This document shows positions 1-8,787 of a stretch of 64,000 bases of DNA, piece after piece; position 1 is the first letter of the stretch; every line of letters begins with the position of its first letter. Below the pieces are notes generated by a model, which worked only from the letters and a program-made list of their open reading frames with translations, did not search any database and had not been told where the DNA came from. Origin of the DNA: Rahnella bonaserana (GTDB lineage Bacteria; Pseudomonadota; Gammaproteobacteria; Enterobacterales; Enterobacteriaceae); assembly GCF_019049675.1 (NCBI RefSeq), contig NZ_JAFMOW010000066.1:241615-305614 (forward strand). Reading direction: 5' to 3'. A program made the translations under genes and the position numbers.

Positions 1-2
1 AT

Positions 3-1169
3 GCTTACCGGGCGTTCGGGCCAACAGGCGGATTTGTCGCGGGATTTGCCACGCTGGTGGAATTCGTGTTTGCACCGCCTGCGATTGCTATGGCGATCGG
101 GGCGTATCTCAACGTGCAGTTCCCGTCCATTGAACCGAAATGGGTGGCTGTCGGCGCGTATCTGGTGTTTATGGTACTGAACATTCTGGGTGTCAGTATT
201 GCTGCGACTTTCGAACTGCTGGTCACATTGCTGGCGATTTTTGAATTGTTAGTCTTTATGGGCGTGGTGGCACCGGGCTTTGAAATGTCGAACTTTATTC
301 ACGGCGGGTGGGCGGGTAGCGATACCTTCAGCCCGGCGGCGTTTTCCGGCATTTTTGCCGCCATTCCCTTTGCCATCTGGTTCTTTCTGGCGATTGAGGG
401 CGCATCGATGGCGGCTGAAGAGGCGAAAGATCCGCAGCGTACCATTCCGAAAGCCTTTATCGGCGGCATTCTGACCCTCACCGTTCTGGCGCTGGGCGTC
501 ATGTTATTTGCCGGCGGTGTGGGCGACTGGACCAAATTATCGAACATTAACGACCCGTTACCGCAGGCGATGAAACTGATTGTTGGCAGTAACAGCGGCT
601 GGTTGCATATGCTGGTCTGGCTGGGGTTGTTCGGCCTGATTGCCTCATTCCACGGCATTATCATGGGCTATTCGCGGCAGATTTTTGCACTGGCACGCGC
701 CGGATATTTGCCCAAGCGACTGGCCAGCGTCAACGCCCGCTTCCAGACGCCACATCTGGGTATTATTGCGGGAGGCGTGGTGGGCATTGCGGCGATTTTC
801 TCCGATTCATTGATCGTGATCGGCGGACAACCTCTGACGGCGAATATCGTCACTATGTCAGTGTTCGGCGCGATAGTGATGTACATCATTTCGATGGCGG
901 CACTGTTCAAATTGCGCCGCAGTGAACCCAATCTTATCCGTCCGTTCCGTGCGCCACTCTATCCTTTTGCGCCTGCACTGGCGCTGGTGCTGGCGGTGGT
1001 CTGCCTGATAGCTATGATTTACTACAACACCTTACTGTTTCTGATCTTCGCCGCCATGATGCTGCTGGCTTATGCGTGGTTTCGCCTCACCCATCAGGCA
1101 CGGACGGATGCCGCAGAAGATTTGCAATTACGTGGTCTGCGACCGTTGCCTGCAAAAAGTGGTAAATAA
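3..1169 (+). CDS. eat: Ethanolamine permease (5'-truncated by window edge)
   Basis: This is an amino acid-polyamine-organocation (APC) superfamily permease that probably brings ethanolamine across the inner membrane. The open frame runs to the first bases of the window, so the true start and the first helices lie outside. About 389 residues are visible, with around ten hydrophobic segments and the family-like stretch FLAIEGASMAAEEAKDP. The C-terminal tail is short and basic. The stop lies 21 bp before eutB, and the sequence AAGGAG in the gap serves that gene. The ethanolamine assignment rests mainly on eutB and eutC following directly, an arrangement known from bacteria that use ethanolamine without a microcompartment. 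Another small amine or amino acid is possible as substrate. Confidence 0.85.
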   Translation, partial: AYRAFGPTGGFVAGFATLVEFVFAPPAIAMAIGAYLNVQFPSIEPKWVAVGAYLVFMVLNILGVSIAATFELLVTLLAIFELLVFMGVVAPGFEMSNFIHGGWAGSDTFSPAAFSGIFAAIPFAIWFFLAIEGASMAAEEAKDPQRTIPKAFIGGILTLTVLALGVMLFAGGVGDWTKLSNINDPLPQAMKLIVGSNSGWLHMLVWLGLFGLIASFHGIIMGYSRQIFALARAGYLPKRLASVNARFQTPHLGIIAGGVVGIAAIFSDSLIVIGGQPLTANIVTMSVFGAIVMYIISMAALFKLRRSEPNLIRPFRAPLYPFAPALALVLAVVCLIAMIYYNTLLFLIFAAMMLLAYAWFRLTHQARTDAAEDLQLRGLRPLPAKSGK

Positions 1170-1190
1170 CCCGGCCAGCTAAGGAGTGTT

Positions 1191-2573
1191 ATGTTTCAGA
1201 CGACATTAAGTCACCGCAGTTATCAGTTTAAGGATTTGCGCGAACTGATGGCAAAGGCGTCGCCCGCACGGTCGGGAGACTATCTGGCTGAAGTGGCTGC
1301 CGCCAGCGCGGAGGAACGCATGGCGGCAAAAATGGCGCTGGCCGATGTGCCGCTCAAAACGTTCCTGCAACAGTTGCTGGTGCCTTATGAGGAAGATGAG
1401 GTCACCCGGCTGATTATTGATACCCACGATGTCGCGGCGTTTGCCGCGATTTCGCATCTGACCGTCGGGGATTTTCGCGACTGGCTGCTGAGTGAAAAAA
1501 CCGACAGTGGTGTACTGGCGGCGGTTGCCCGTGGGATCACCCCGGAAATGGCGGCGGCGGTCAGCAAGCTGATGCGCAATCAGGATCTGATCCTGGTGGC
1601 GAAAAAATGCCGGGTGATCACTAAATTCCGCAACACCATCGGGCTGCCAGGCCACATGAGCGTGCGCCTGCAACCGAATCATCCGACGGATAATTTGCAG
1701 GGGATTGCCGCCAGTATGCTCGACGGCTTGCTGTACGGCTCCGGCGATGCGGTGATCGGTATTAATCCCGCCAGCGACAGTCTGCCGTTGCTGGAAAACC
1801 TGAATTACATGCTTGATGACATCATCACGCGCTTTGACATCCCCACGCAGTCCTGTGTGCTGACGCATGTCACCAACACCATCAAACTGGTGGAACGTGG
1901 CGCGCCGGTGGATCTGGTGTTTCAGTCGATTGCAGGTACCGAGGCGGCGAACAGCGGTTTTGGTATCAATCTGGCTTTACTGGCGGAAGCGCAGCAGGCG
2001 GCTCTCAGCCTGAAACGCGGCACGCTGGGCGACAATGTCATGTATTTCGAAACCGGGCAGGGCAGTTGTTTATCCGCGAATGCGCATTTCGGGGTCGATC
2101 AGCAAACCTGTGAGGCGCGCGCGTATGCCATCGCACGGCATTTTTCGCCGCTGCTGATCAACACCGTGGTCGGTTTTATCGGCCCGGAATATTTGTATGA
2201 CGGTAAACAAATCATCCGCGCCGGACTGGAAGATCATTTCTGCGGCAAATTACTTGGCGTGCCGCTGGGTTGTGATGTTTGCTATACCAATCACGCTGAA
2301 GCCGATCAGGATGATATGGACACTTTGCTGACGCTGCTCGGCACCGCCGGACTGACGTTCCTGATTGGCGTACCGGGCGCAGATGACATCATGCTCAATT
2401 ATCAGAGCACGTCTTTCCATGACGCGTTGTACATCCGTGAACTACTCGGGCTGAAACATGCGCCGGAATTTGCCGTCTGGCTGGAGAAAATGAAAATAAT
2501 CGATCCGCAGGGCGCATTGCAGGACACCCGGGCGTCCCATCCGTTACTGCGTCAGTTGCCGCAACTGAGCTGA
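1191..2573 (+). CDS. eutB: Ethanolamine ammonia-lyase large subunit EutB
   Basis: Large, catalytic subunit of adenosylcobalamin-dependent ethanolamine ammonia-lyase, which splits ethanolamine into acetaldehyde and ammonia in the cytoplasm. The 460-residue length is normal for EutB. Family-typical stretches include GLPGHMSVRLQPNHPTDN near residue 150, VFQSIAGTEAANSGFGINL near 245 and YFETGQGSCLSANAHFG near 285. A good ribosome site (AAGGAG) precedes the ATG. The gene sits between the permease and eutC with short gaps, so the three probably form one operon. No eutA reactivase, aldehyde dehydrogenase or shell-protein gene is next to it in this window. Confidence 0.96.
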   Translation: MFQTTLSHRSYQFKDLRELMAKASPARSGDYLAEVAAASAEERMAAKMALADVPLKTFLQQLLVPYEEDEVTRLIIDTHDVAAFAAISHLTVGDFRDWLLSEKTDSGVLAAVARGITPEMAAAVSKLMRNQDLILVAKKCRVITKFRNTIGLPGHMSVRLQPNHPTDNLQGIAASMLDGLLYGSGDAVIGINPASDSLPLLENLNYMLDDIITRFDIPTQSCVLTHVTNTIKLVERGAPVDLVFQSIAGTEAANSGFGINLALLAEAQQAALSLKRGTLGDNVMYFETGQGSCLSANAHFGVDQQTCEARAYAIARHFSPLLINTVVGFIGPEYLYDGKQIIRAGLEDHFCGKLLGVPLGCDVCYTNHAEADQDDMDTLLTLLGTAGLTFLIGVPGADDIMLNYQSTSFHDALYIRELLGLKHAPEFAVWLEKMKIIDPQGALQDTRASHPLLRQLPQLS

Positions 2574-2584
2574 GGTCTGTACTG

Positions 2585-3394
2585 ATGAATAAAGAAAAAG
2601 GGCAGGAGCTGTTGCCTCTGGTGCATAACAACCCGTGGGAGACGTTGCGTCAGTTCACCGCCGCACGTATCGCGCTGGGACGCACCGGTTCGAGTCTGCC
2701 GACGGACGAACTGTTGCGCTTTGGTCTGGCCCATGCGCAGGCGCGTGATGCGGTGCATCAGCCTTTCGACAGTCAGTCGCTTGAGCCTGAATTATTCGCG
2801 CTCGGGCTGGAAACATTGACCGTCGCCAGCGCGGCACCCGACAGGGCTACTTATCTGTGCCGTCCCGATCTCGGGCGTAAATTATCTGAACAAAGCCGTC
2901 AGGCATTGCAGCGTCTGACGGCGGAGCCTGCTGACGTCGTGCTGGTCATCGCCGACGGTTTGTCATCGAAAGCGGTACACCGGCAGGCGGTGCCGCTGAT
3001 TGCGGCGTTATTGCCCTATCTGCGCACGCTGGAGCTCAAATCAGGACCGGTTGTGCTGGCGCATCAGTCGCGGGTTGCGCTGGGCGATGATATTGCGCAG
3101 GCGATGAAAGCCAGAGCAGTGGCAATTTTGATCGGCGAGCGTCCGGGATTGTCATCTCCCGACAGTCTGGGGATTTACATGACCTGGGGGCCGCATACCA
3201 AAAGGCTGGAATCAGAACGAAATTGTATTTCGAATGTACGTCCGGAAGGGCTGAACTATCCGCAGGCGGCTTTTAAGCTGGCGTGGCTGCTCGAACAATC
3301 TTTTCAGCGCAAATTGTCGGGGGTAAATCTGAAGGATGAAAGCGATAACCCGGCGCTGCACAATAAAGTCGTGCCGATGTTTAAGCTGGAATAG
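2585..3394 (+). CDS. eutC: Ethanolamine ammonia-lyase small subunit EutC
   Basis: Small subunit of ethanolamine ammonia-lyase, which with EutB forms the cobalamin-binding enzyme. The 269 residues are slightly shorter than the E. coli protein (about 295), the difference being at the N-terminal extension that targets the enzyme to microcompartments. This fits a free cytoplasmic enzyme. Recognisable conserved parts are RIALGRTGSSLPTDELLRF near residue 30, VLVIADGLSSKAV near 120, and IGERPGLSSPDSLGIYMTWGP near 185. It begins 11 bp after eutB and ends ahead of a hairpin shared with the convergent tRNA operon. Confidence 0.95.
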   Translation: MNKEKGQELLPLVHNNPWETLRQFTAARIALGRTGSSLPTDELLRFGLAHAQARDAVHQPFDSQSLEPELFALGLETLTVASAAPDRATYLCRPDLGRKLSEQSRQALQRLTAEPADVVLVIADGLSSKAVHRQAVPLIAALLPYLRTLELKSGPVVLAHQSRVALGDDIAQAMKARAVAILIGERPGLSSPDSLGIYMTWGPHTKRLESERNCISNVRPEGLNYPQAAFKLAWLLEQSFQRKLSGVNLKDESDNPALHNKVVPMFKLE

Positions 3395-3466
3395 GGGGAG
3401 GGGGATTAAAATTGAACCAGCAGCTGGTTCGCCTCCATCACGGATTTTCTCCGGAGTACAGATACG

Positions 3467-3490
3467 AAAAAAGCGCCTAAAGGCGCTTTT
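3467..3490 (-). terminator. Bidirectional terminator between eutC and the tRNA operon
   Basis: The hairpin AAGCGCC-taaa-GGCGCTT is flanked by A's on the left and T's on the right. It can therefore end the minus-strand tRNA operon, with six T's after the stem on that strand, and also the plus-strand eut operon. Confidence 0.8.
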
Positions 3491-3498
3491 CTCTGAAT

Positions 3499-3574
3499 TG
3501 GTGGGCCGTGCTGGATTCGAACCAGCGACCAATTGATTAAAAGTCAACTGCTCTACCAACTGAGCTAACGGCCC
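3499..3574 (-). tRNA. tRNA-Lys (TTT anticodon)
   Basis: A 76-nt tRNA read on the minus strand, starting GGGCCGTTAGCTCAG and ending with an encoded CCA. The acceptor stem GGGCCGT pairs with ACGGCCC, the anticodon loop is CTTTTAA with anticodon TTT, and the T arm GGTTCGAATCC is intact. It is the last gene of a four-tRNA transcript and is followed by a terminator. Confidence 0.97.
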
Positions 3575-3581
3575 GCAGAAG

Positions 3582-3657
3582 TGGTGGGCGATGACGGGCT
3601 CGAACCGCCGACCCCCTCCGTGTAAAGGAGATGCTCTACCAACTGAGCTAATCGCCC
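3582..3657 (-). tRNA. tRNA-Val (TAC anticodon), copy 3
   Basis: A 76-nt tRNA on the minus strand beginning GGGCGATTAGCTCAG, with anticodon TAC in loop TTTACAC, T arm GGTTCGAGCCC and an encoded CCA end. It is identical to the two copies further upstream in the same transcript and only 7 nt before the tRNA-Lys gene. Confidence 0.97.
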
Positions 3658-3700
3658 ACTTCTGGGTACTTCCCCATGTAAGAAGAAACTTGCTGAGAAA

Positions 3701-3776
3701 TGGTGGGCGATGACGGGCTCGAACCGCCGACCCCCTCCGTGTAAAGGAGATGCTCTACCAACTGAGCTAATCGCCC
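3701..3776 (-). tRNA. tRNA-Val (TAC anticodon), copy 2
   Basis: A 76-nt minus-strand tRNA identical over its mature length to the flanking tRNA-Val genes. The 43- and 46-nt spacers on either side differ in sequence, so the tandem copies have diverged only outside the mature RNA. Confidence 0.97.
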
Positions 3777-3822
3777 ATTTCTCAATTCTTCCTACTTATC
3801 ACAACGCGGCACTCTTAAAGAG

Positions 3823-3898
3823 TGGTGGGCGATGACGGGCTCGAACCGCCGACCCCCTCCGTGTAAAGGAGATGCTCTACCAACTGAGCTAATCGCCC
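3823..3898 (-). tRNA. tRNA-Val (TAC anticodon), copy 1 (promoter-proximal)
   Basis: First gene of the minus-strand valine/lysine tRNA operon. It is a 76-nt tRNA with anticodon TAC and an encoded CCA end. A strong promoter lies just upstream on the minus strand. Confidence 0.97.
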
Positions 3899-3916
3899 CC
3901 GTCGTGATGGAGTCGC

Positions 3917-3944
3917 ATTATAGGGATACTTGAAATTACGTCAA
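3917..3944 (-). promoter_or_regulatory. Sigma-70 promoter of the Val/Lys tRNA operon
   Basis: On the minus strand, TTGACG and a perfect TATAAT are separated by 16 bp. They are followed by a GC-rich discriminator (GCGACTCC) typical of stable-RNA promoters under stringent control. The first tRNA begins 18 bp after the -10 element. Confidence 0.85.
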
Positions 3945-4068
3945 CGCTTTTTAAAAACAAAAATGATCGTTCGGCTTATTTTTAGACAACATGACGCGTT
4001 TCTCGCCCGCGTAGTCGATTCTTTACGCATTCATGGCCTTAAACCATACGACTGCCCGTGGTTGTGCG

Positions 4069-4096
4069 TTGAGGAATCAGGGCAGAGTGGTAGAAT
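4069..4096 (+). promoter_or_regulatory. Candidate gltX promoter
   Basis: TTGAGG and TAGAAT are spaced 16 bp apart, about 65 bp before the gltX start. This is a match by eye only. Confidence 0.45.
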
Positions 4097-4161
4097 GTCA
4101 GCCACTTTTTGTTAATTGATAGCGACGTTTTTCGGCGTTGCGTTATTAAGGTTGCACCCAG

Positions 4162-5580
4162 ATGAAAATCAAAACCCGTTTTGCCCCAAGCCCGACCGGC
4201 TATCTGCACGTCGGTGGCGCCCGTACCGCGCTTTATTCCTGGCTCTTTGCCCGCAACCTTGGCGGTGAGTTTGTGCTGCGTATCGAAGATACCGATCTCG
4301 AGCGTTCCACCCAGGAAGCAATCGACGCGATTATGGATGGCATGAACTGGCTGAATCTGGACTGGGATGAAGGCCCGTATTTCCAGACCAAACGTTTTGA
4401 CCGCTACAATGCAGTTATTGATGAGATGCTGGAAAACGGCACTGCGTATAAATGCTATTGCTCTAAAGAACGTCTGGAAGCGCTGCGTGAAGAACAAATG
4501 GCCAATAACGAGAAACCTCGTTACGACGGCCGTTGCCGCAACAGCCACGAACATCACGCTGCGGATGAGCCTTGTGTGGTGCGTTTTCGTAACCCGCAGG
4601 AAGGTTCAGTCATCTTTGACGACCAGATCCGCGGCCCGATCGAATTCAGCAATGATGAGCTGGATGATCTGATCATCCGCCGTACCGACGGTTCCCCGAC
4701 TTATAACTTCTGTGTTGTAGTTGATGACTGGGATATGGAAATCACTCACGTTATCCGTGGCGAAGACCATATCAACAACACCCCGCGTCAGATCAACATC
4801 CTGAAAGCGCTGGGCGCACCGGTACCGGTTTACGCGCACGTTTCCATGATTCTGGGTGACGACGGTAAAAAACTGTCCAAACGCCACGGCGCGGTCGGCG
4901 TAATGCAATACCGCGACGACGGCTATCTGCCGGAAGCGCTGCTGAACTATCTGGTGCGTCTGGGCTGGTCTCATGGCGATCAGGAAATCTTCAGCCGTGA
5001 TGAAATGAAAGCGCTGTTCTCACTGGAGAACGTCAGCAAATCTGCCAGTGCGTTTAACACTGAAAAACTGCAATGGCTGAACCATCACTACATTAACACG
5101 ATGGATCCGCATTACGTGGCGACCCATTTGTTGTGGCATGTGGAGCAGGCGGGAATCGAAACCCGTAACGGTCCGCAATTGTTCGAAATCGTGACCCTGC
5201 TGGGCGAGCGCTGCAAAACGCTGAAAGAAATGGCGGAGTCCTGCCGTTACTTCTACGAAGACTTTGCAGAGTTTGATGCCGATGCGGCGAAGAAACACTT
5301 ACGTCCGGTTGCTCGTCAGCCGCTGGAAGTTGTTCGCGCCAAACTGGCGGCTATTACTGACTGGACCGCTGAAAATATTCACCACGCTATTCAGGGCACG
5401 GCGGATGAGCTGGAAGTCGGGATGGGTAAAGTCGGCATGCCACTGCGTGTTGCGGTAACGGGCGCAGGTCAGTCTCCGGGTGTTGACGTGACCGTTCACG
5501 CTATCGGCCAGAGCCGTGTGCTGGCGCGTATCGATATGGCGTTAGCTTTTATTGCTGAGCGCGAAACACAAGCACAGTAA
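4162..5580 (+). CDS. gltX: Glutamyl-tRNA synthetase
   Basis: Class I aminoacyl-tRNA synthetase that charges tRNA-Glu with glutamate. The 472-residue length is normal. The N-terminal catalytic domain shows the HIGH-type signature as [18 protein letters not shown] (residues 7-24) and the KMSKS-type signature as [12 protein letters not shown] near residue 234-245. A zinc-binding cluster CYCSKE...RYDGRCR lies between. The C-terminal anticodon-binding helical domain ends normally. The gene stands alone between the divergent tRNA operon and a strong terminator, the same setting as in E. coli, where tRNA-Val and tRNA-Lys genes also neighbour gltX. Confidence 0.98.
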   Translation: MKIKTRFAPSPTGYLHVGGARTALYSWLFARNLGGEFVLRIEDTDLERSTQEAIDAIMDGMNWLNLDWDEGPYFQTKRFDRYNAVIDEMLENGTAYKCYCSKERLEALREEQMANNEKPRYDGRCRNSHEHHAADEPCVVRFRNPQEGSVIFDDQIRGPIEFSNDELDDLIIRRTDGSPTYNFCVVVDDWDMEITHVIRGEDHINNTPRQINILKALGAPVPVYAHVSMILGDDGKKLSKRHGAVGVMQYRDDGYLPEALLNYLVRLGWSHGDQEIFSRDEMKALFSLENVSKSASAFNTEKLQWLNHHYINTMDPHYVATHLLWHVEQAGIETRNGPQLFEIVTLLGERCKTLKEMAESCRYFYEDFAEFDADAAKKHLRPVARQPLEVVRAKLAAITDWTAENIHHAIQGTADELEVGMGKVGMPLRVAVTGAGQSPGVDVTVHAIGQSRVLARIDMALAFIAERETQAQ

Positions 5581-5600
5581 TCGCTGTTAAATCATCATAA

Positions 5601-5635
5601 AAAAAGCCAGCCCGGGAAACCGGCTGGCTTTTTTG
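5601..5635 (+). terminator. Bidirectional terminator between gltX and the FNT gene
   Basis: The stem GCCAGCC(C)GG-gaaa-CCGGCTGGC has six A's before it and six T's after it. It serves convergent transcription from gltX and from the minus-strand channel gene. Confidence 0.9.
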
Positions 5636-5669
5636 CTTTCTGCGAAACGCTCGCGTGAAAACGTCTTAA

Positions 5670-6461
5670 TTAACGTTGTTCAGTTGCTGGTGCCTGAGCG
5701 GTAGGGCGGTAGGCGAGGAAGTACATCAACCCGACGAAACCCGCGCCACCGACAGCGTTACCGAGGAACACGGCTACGAAGTTCGGGAAATACTGTGACC
5801 AGCTCAGCGCACCAGCAAAAATAGCCGCCGGCACGATGAACATATTCGCCACTACGTGCTGGAAGCCAATAGCCACGAACGCCATGACCGGGAACCACAT
5901 GCCGATCACTTTGCCGCCCACTTCTTTACTGGCGAAGGCCAGCCAGATCGCCAGACACACCAGCCAGTTACAGCCGATACCGGAAATAAACGCGTGCATG
6001 AAATCAGCGTTCACTTTCGCGGTGGCGGTGGCCACGGTTTTGCTCAGGAAGGCGCCTTCCGTCAGCCCCAGAACGTGGCCGAAGAAATAGGCCACGGCCA
6101 GGCTGCCCAGCAGGTTAGCGAGGGTGACCCAGAACCAGTTACGCAGAACGGCGTAAAGGCTGATCTGACGTGCGAACCAGGCGATAGGCAAGGTCATCAT
6201 GTTACCGGTCAGCAGTTCTCCCCCTGCTAAAACGGTCAGAATGATGCCTACGGGGAACACCGCCGCGCCCAGCAAGTTACTGAATGAACCCCAGGATGCA
6301 GGTAACGTCCCTATTACGTGCAGATCCAGAAGGAACCCGGTGGCGATGAACGCACCAGCCAGGAAGCCCAAAATTAACAAATTCAACACGGAAGCGTGGC
6401 TTTTATTAACGCCCGCCGTAACAGCGATGGATGCGATTTCTTTAGGTGAATACAAGGACAT
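5670..6461 (-). CDS. Formate/nitrite transporter (FNT) family channel
   Basis: A pentameric FNT-type inner-membrane channel for a small monovalent anion such as formate or nitrite. The 263 residues carry six hydrophobic helices. Family landmarks are AGGELLTGNMM near residue 79, GIGCNWLVCLAIWLA near 161, and GFQHVVANMFIVPAA near 198. The last contains the conserved gating histidine equivalent to His209 of FocA. It is not the FocA of a focA-pflB operon, because it stands alone. The closest relation may be NirC-like or a third FNT subgroup. Substrate cannot be read from sequence. Because this genome segment also encodes a full formate hydrogenlyase, formate is a sensible candidate. Confidence 0.9.
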   Translation of the reverse strand: MSLYSPKEIASIAVTAGVNKSHASVLNLLILGFLAGAFIATGFLLDLHVIGTLPASWGSFSNLLGAAVFPVGIILTVLAGGELLTGNMMTLPIAWFARQISLYAVLRNWFWVTLANLLGSLAVAYFFGHVLGLTEGAFLSKTVATATAKVNADFMHAFISGIGCNWLVCLAIWLAFASKEVGGKVIGMWFPVMAFVAIGFQHVVANMFIVPAAIFAGALSWSQYFPNFVAVFLGNAVGGAGFVGLMYFLAYRPTAQAPATEQR

Positions 6462-6488
6462 GGGATAGCTCGAAAGTAGTTAGTTATG

Positions 6489-6525
6489 ATTATAGCGCGA
6501 GCAGTCTATTCTGAGATTTATCTCA
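6489..6525 (-). promoter_or_regulatory. Promoter of the FNT gene with a perfect inverted repeat over the -35
   Basis: On the minus strand a perfect TATAAT lies about 30 bp before the start codon. The position where a -35 should be is poor and is covered by the palindrome TGAGAT-TT-ATCTCA (6512-6525). This suggests an activator or repressor site. It resembles an FNR box only loosely (about 7 of 10 key bases). Confidence 0.5.
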
Positions 6526-6751
6526 AAACAAGACGATTTTCATAGTCTGCTAACATTCCATTAATCATTCAGACATAGATGTTAACGAAATGCGTAGGCA
6601 GATCAGAAAGCTAGGAAAAATGCGGCCTGGCGGCCAAATTGTAAAACAATGCATCGGACCAAAAATTTCCGTCAGGGCAGGAGATTTTTCCCTGCGAAAT
6701 GGGGTATTTGGCGGCTTTTTCAGCGCTTGAATTCAGAAACAGATTTAGCCG

Positions 6752-6780
6752 TTGACAGGGGTAGCGACGTTTCATATTAT
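6752..6780 (+). promoter_or_regulatory. Sigma-70 promoter of the tRNA-Ala pair
   Basis: A perfect TTGACA and a TATTAT are separated by 17 bp and followed by the GC-rich discriminator GCGCCCCG, as expected for a stable-RNA promoter. The first tRNA-Ala starts 35 bp downstream. The rest of the 6462-6751 stretch shows nothing else that I can name. Confidence 0.85.
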
Positions 6781-6814
6781 GCGCCCCGTTCACTCGTTTT
6801 TACGGGCATGAATT

Positions 6815-6890
<76 letters not shown>

Positions 6891-6962
6891 ACTTCCTTTC
6901 CAGAGCAAGTTGGCTGTTTCCTTACCAGGGGAAACAAAAAGTAAATGTGTACGACCTCGTGT

Positions 6963-7038
<76 letters not shown>

Positions 7039-7050
7039 AATATTTAAGAA

Positions 7051-7071
7051 ACCCGCTTCGGCGGGTTTTTT
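7051..7071 (+). terminator. Terminator of the tRNA-Ala operon
   Basis: The stem ACCCGC-TTCG-GCGGGT with a UUCG tetraloop is followed by T's, immediately after the second tRNA-Ala. Confidence 0.92.
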
Positions 7072-7133
7072 GCTTTCTGCGATCCGCTATTTCCCCTGGT
7101 CCTTAACGCTGCGTCTTCTGCGAATTGCAGCCA

Positions 7134-7156
7134 TAAAAAAACCCGCCGAAGCGGGT
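7134..7156 (-). terminator. Terminator of nupC
   Basis: On the minus strand the hairpin ACCCGC-TTCG-GCGGGT runs into seven T's, 28 bp after the nupC stop. The stem-loop is the same 16-bp sequence, in opposite orientation, as the tRNA-Ala terminator 75 bp away. Confidence 0.9.
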
Positions 7157-7183
7157 TTCTTTATCTTTCAGTCGTTTGCTTAC

Positions 7184-8371
7184 TTACGCCAGTACCAGAC
7201 CCGCGATAGAAGCAGACAACACGCTGACCAACGTTGAGCCGTACAGCAGTTTCAGGCCGAAGCGTGAAACCACGTTGCCCTGGTGTTCGTTCAGGCCTTT
7301 GATAGCACCGGCAACGATACCGATTGAAGAGAAGTTTGCGAATGACACCAGGAACACGGACAAGATGCCCACGCCGCGTGGTGACAGTTCGGTCGCAACT
7401 TTCTGCAGGTCCAACATCGCAACGAATTCATTGGAAACCAGTTTGGTCGCCATGATGCTGCCGACTTGCAAGGCTTCGTGGCTCGGCACGCCCATCATCC
7501 ATGCGAATGGATAGAAGACATAACCCAGCACGCCCTGGAAGCTGATGCCGAATACGACGTCGAACAAGGCATTCAGGCAGGAAATCAGTGCGATGAAACC
7601 AATCAACATGGCTGCAACGATGATAGCCACTTTGAAACCGGCCAGGATGTATTCACCCAGCATTTCAAAGAAACTCTGACCCTGGTGCGTGTTACCGATT
7701 TGCAGGTCTTCTTCTGAATCAACTTTATAAGGGTTGATCAACGACAGTACGATGAAGGTACTGAACATGTTGAGCACCAGCGCAGCAACAACAAAGCGCG
7801 GTTCCAGCATGGTCATGTACGCACCCACAATCGACATAGAAACCGTCGACATGGCGGTGGCTGCCATGGTGTACATACGTTTTTCAGACATTTTGCTCAG
7901 AATATCTTTATACGCGATAAAGTTTTCTGACTGACCCAAAATCAGGGAACTGATGGCGTTGAAAGATTCCAGTTTTCCCATGCCATTAATTTTCGACAGA
8001 ACCGTACCGATAATACGGATGACGAAAGGCAGTACGCGAATGTGCTGTAAAATACCGATCAGTGCAGAGATAAACACGATCGGACACAAGACTTTCAAGA
8101 AGAAGAACGCTAATCCTTTATCGCTCATGCCTCCAAATACGAAGCCGGTCCCTTCCGCAGCGAATCCTAATAATTTCTCAAACAAGTCAGAGAAGCCTTT
8201 CACAAAACCTAAACCTATTGAAGAGTTCAGGAAGAAATAGGCTAATAAGACTTCGATGACCAAAAGCTGAACAATGAAACGTAAACGGATATTCTTCCGG
8301 TCACGGCTCACCAGTAAAGCGAGTACAGCGACAACGGCCAACGCTAATACAAAGTGCAATATTCGGGACAT
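7184..8371 (-). CDS. nupC: Nucleoside:proton symporter NupC (CNT family)
   Basis: Concentrative nucleoside transporter that imports nucleosides with protons across the inner membrane. The 395 residues match the usual length (about 400) and hold eight to ten hydrophobic segments. Typical CNT stretches are [40 protein letters not shown] in the middle (its two halves each recognisable) and [15 protein letters not shown] near residue 310. The protein ends in a hydrophobic helix. It is divergent from mntH, as in E. coli. CRP/CytR control is known for E. coli nupC, but I found only weak half-site matches here. Confidence 0.96.
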   Translation of the reverse strand: MSRILHFVLALAVVAVLALLVSRDRKNIRLRFIVQLLVIEVLLAYFFLNSSIGLGFVKGFSDLFEKLLGFAAEGTGFVFGGMSDKGLAFFFLKVLCPIVFISALIGILQHIRVLPFVIRIIGTVLSKINGMGKLESFNAISSLILGQSENFIAYKDILSKMSEKRMYTMAATAMSTVSMSIVGAYMTMLEPRFVVAALVLNMFSTFIVLSLINPYKVDSEEDLQIGNTHQGQSFFEMLGEYILAGFKVAIIVAAMLIGFIALISCLNALFDVVFGISFQGVLGYVFYPFAWMMGVPSHEALQVGSIMATKLVSNEFVAMLDLQKVATELSPRGVGILSVFLVSFANFSSIGIVAGAIKGLNEHQGNVVSRFGLKLLYGSTLVSVLSASIAGLVLA

Positions 8372-8787
8372 GGGTGCTCCAAATTAGAGGCAGGCTATAT
8401 TTCGACGGACATTTTATGTAACGCGTACATTTAAAACGTGAAGTCGATTGCAAATATAGAAATTACAAACACGAATTGCAACAAATCGCGGCCTATCACA
8501 CAAAAAATCAAGATGTTAATAAAACTAAGCACAATTAGCTTTCCTGTGCTAGTTTTATCATGTGCCGTAATGCATTCTGAATCTGGCCTGTAAATGTCTT
8601 TTTTAGGAAAGTGCGCTGCGTCTGGCTTTCTGAAGTCGGGTGAGCGATTCACCTTTCAGTTATCACCCTCTCGCTTACTGCTACTGCCTATCAGAGTAAT
8701 TACTCAGATCATCCTAAATGCACTTGATAATCATTATCAATTAGATATGATTGATGTAAGCGTAATCATTGTAAGGGTTAACTAACT
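8372..8787. other. nupC-mntH divergent intergenic region
   Basis: A 416-bp AT-rich control region. Its clear signal is the Fur-box-like palindrome near mntH (8724-8740). On the nupC side, TGTGA-N6-GCGAT on the minus strand near 8497 and a weaker imperfect match near 8445 could be CRP half-sites, but neither is convincing. A 63-codon open frame at 8594-8785 overlaps the palindrome and has no ribosome site or recognisable protein features. Confidence 0.6.
8724..8740. promoter_or_regulatory. Fur-box-like palindrome upstream of mntH
   Basis: TTGATAATCATTATCAA is a perfect 8+1+8 inverted repeat and matches the GATAAT/ATTATC core of Fur boxes. It lies 48 bp before the mntH ATG. Iron-dependent repression of mntH by Fur is known in enterobacteria. 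No clear MntR box was seen. Confidence 0.8.

Noticed and set aside
3582..3898. Regular repeats that could be mistaken for a CRISPR array
   Set aside because: The three 76-bp repeats are identical tRNA-Val genes with spacers of unequal length. No CRISPR-type repeat was seen anywhere in the window.
8440..8520. CRP/CytR operators for nupC
   Set aside because: Only half-sites and imperfect matches are present, not enough to list as sites.
8594..8785. A 63-codon plus-strand frame just before mntH
   Set aside because: It has no ribosome site, covers the Fur-box palindrome and shows no protein-like pattern. It is control-region DNA.
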